DNA from: Saccoglossus kowalevskii
Taxonomy: Eukaryota; Hemichordata; Enteropneusta; Harrimaniidae
Reading direction: 5' to 3'
Assembly: GCF_000003605.2 (NCBI RefSeq)
Contig: NW_003116954.1
Location: 232,580 to 253,027 of the forward strand
DNA length: 20,448 nt
Positions 19,011 through 20,448 of the stretch are shown piece by piece (position 1 is the stretch's first letter; the number at the start of each line of letters is the position of its first letter). Under the pieces are notes generated by a model. The model searched no databases, was not told the DNA's origin, and saw only the letters and a list, made by a program, of their open reading frames with translations. Both the position numbers and the translations under genes were made by a program.

Positions 19011-20448
19011 GTCAAAAACTAAACTAAACATTGCATTGTCTGTATAGTACTTCAATAAAATATGATGTACTTTGGCCTAAAAAATCTGTTTGCACCACTT
19101 AAAGTAAATACACTTTGTTTTGTATCGTACTATTCTCATCTCAGTAAAAGAACATTATTAATCATTAACTTATATTTTCAGCTATTTTAAAGCCATTTTG
19201 GCCACAAGAACCTCACATATGCATTTCATAGACCCATGCCAGTTTTCACCCATCTTCATCAACAGGAAAAAAGAAAAGCAATATTTAGTGAGTAAAAAAT
19301 ATGATGGGGGAAATTCCGGTAATCATTCACCTTCTCATTAATAACAGAACAAAGCAAGCATGTGTCCACATGTTTGTCATAATTAATATTTTTAGCTTGC
19401 ATATGTTTTTTTAATGTTCTATGAAAAATTAGACATCAAAAATATTAAACAAATTTGGTTATTTGAAATTGTGAGCCTTTAAAATTTGGAACTGCGGAGT
19501 CACTTATCACTAATAAACTTGCATTTTTCCCCCCGACAATTCTTTAAAAAGATTAAATCAAGTCCTGCATTCAAAGCAAAATGTCAATAAACAATTAGAG
19601 AAAAATACATAAAAAATGTACAAAATGGTGGGGTAAAATTTCAGCAATAGAATTACTAAATTTTCATGCTTGAAAGGTAATTTCTCAGCTGGCAATATTA
19701 AGCGGTTGTCAGAGTAACACAAAGTGCCACGTAACTATAGGTAGGCAGATTTATACAATTAAGAATAACAACGAAGATAAGAAATTATAAACCATACATG
19801 TCCATCCTACGGTATGTCTCATTTTATATCATGAACATACTGGTCTTGGATACACCATAAACTTCATCAATCAGTGAAAAAAAAAAATCATTAAACAAAT
19901 TGCGCACCAAGAAAGCTAACATTATCCTTTATCACACATTATCACAGTATGTGGAATTTAAACAAAGCTGAATACTACACACTGTGGCAATTGTATTGTA
20001 TCCTACAACTGATTTCATTCTATTAGTTTTTTATTATCCTTCAATTTTGAGGATGTGTTATTCCGGTATTATATTTAATAAAATATTAGTTTAAAATAAA
20101 AATCATGACGTCCACTGGAAAGTAAATTGCTCCCAGAATCATTTCTAGTTGTCTACGTGACCAGGCACATGCATACATTCATTGTGAAGTAAATTCTATA
20201 TAATTCACAACAGTTCGAGTAATGATGAATGTCTGTGCTTGACAAAGTAGCCAGTCAATTGTTTTGAACTTTGCACTTCTCAATCTCATTTCAATTCCAA
20301 AAGTGACCAGATTTGTTTTCTCATAAATTCTAGCCCATCTTTATACAGACATAGAATAGAAATTAATAAAATATAGATGTGGCCAAATGTAATAATACTT
20401 TTATCTAATAAAAACAGAAATTCTTTTTCACATCCTTATTATAACAAC
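19011..20448. other. Featureless AT-rich DNA, probably intronic
   Basis: No exon, open frame of note, transposon ends or tandem repeat is visible. If the peroxiredoxin N-terminal exons lie beyond the right edge, this is part of one intron of more than 4 kb. Confidence 0.45.

Overview
The window is metazoan nuclear DNA, most likely from a marine invertebrate bilaterian such as a lophotrochozoan or invertebrate deuterostome. The exact lineage cannot be fixed from the sequence. The signs are GT-AG introns of 0.4-0.8 kb, two split genes with animal-type products, AT-rich intergenic DNA, many short non-autonomous DNA transposons (MITEs), a minisatellite and microsatellites. There are no bacterial operons, no rRNA and no credible tRNA. 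Most long open frames are chance.

Layout. 1-1075: a 19-bp minisatellite that begins before the window, with an exact 114-bp higher-order period near its left end. 1980-2830: a degenerate, G-rich tandem repeat of about 135 bp whose stop-poor minus strand gives false ORFs. 2971-3431: two exon-like segments on the plus strand with consistent splice signals and phase, an unrecognised C-terminal gene end or a pseudogene. 3790-4120: five degenerate copies of a 62-77 bp repeat. 4724-6386 (minus): a complete three-exon gene for a small secreted protein with two LDL-receptor class A domains. 6390-13100: non-coding, with a hAT MITE (perfect 8-bp target duplication), a mariner-like MITE, a TTAA-flanked MITE, a CTCF-like motif, perfect palindromes and one promoter-like stretch. 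14310-16440 (minus): the last four coding exons of a typical 2-Cys peroxiredoxin, including both catalytic cysteines; the N-terminal exons lie beyond the window or were not found. 17876-18282: a 407-bp PIF/Harbinger-type MITE with 37-bp inverted repeats and TTA duplications. 18600-19010: a repeat built on a 'TATGTACCAAGTTT' motif that ends next to a small hairpin. The rest to 20448 is featureless AT-rich sequence.

The two genes are not obviously connected: one encodes a secreted calcium-binding-type domain protein, the other a thiol peroxidase. What links them is mobile DNA. Four TTAA-bounded elements with related 'GTCGTC' termini sit in the window. Two occupy both introns of the LDLa gene and one lies in a peroxiredoxin intron. 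Some carry close matches to NRF1/P3A2 and forkhead sites. I found no evidence of a wholly new multi-gene system. The most novel items are this TTAA MITE group, the higher-order minisatellite and the unidentified two-exon fragment.
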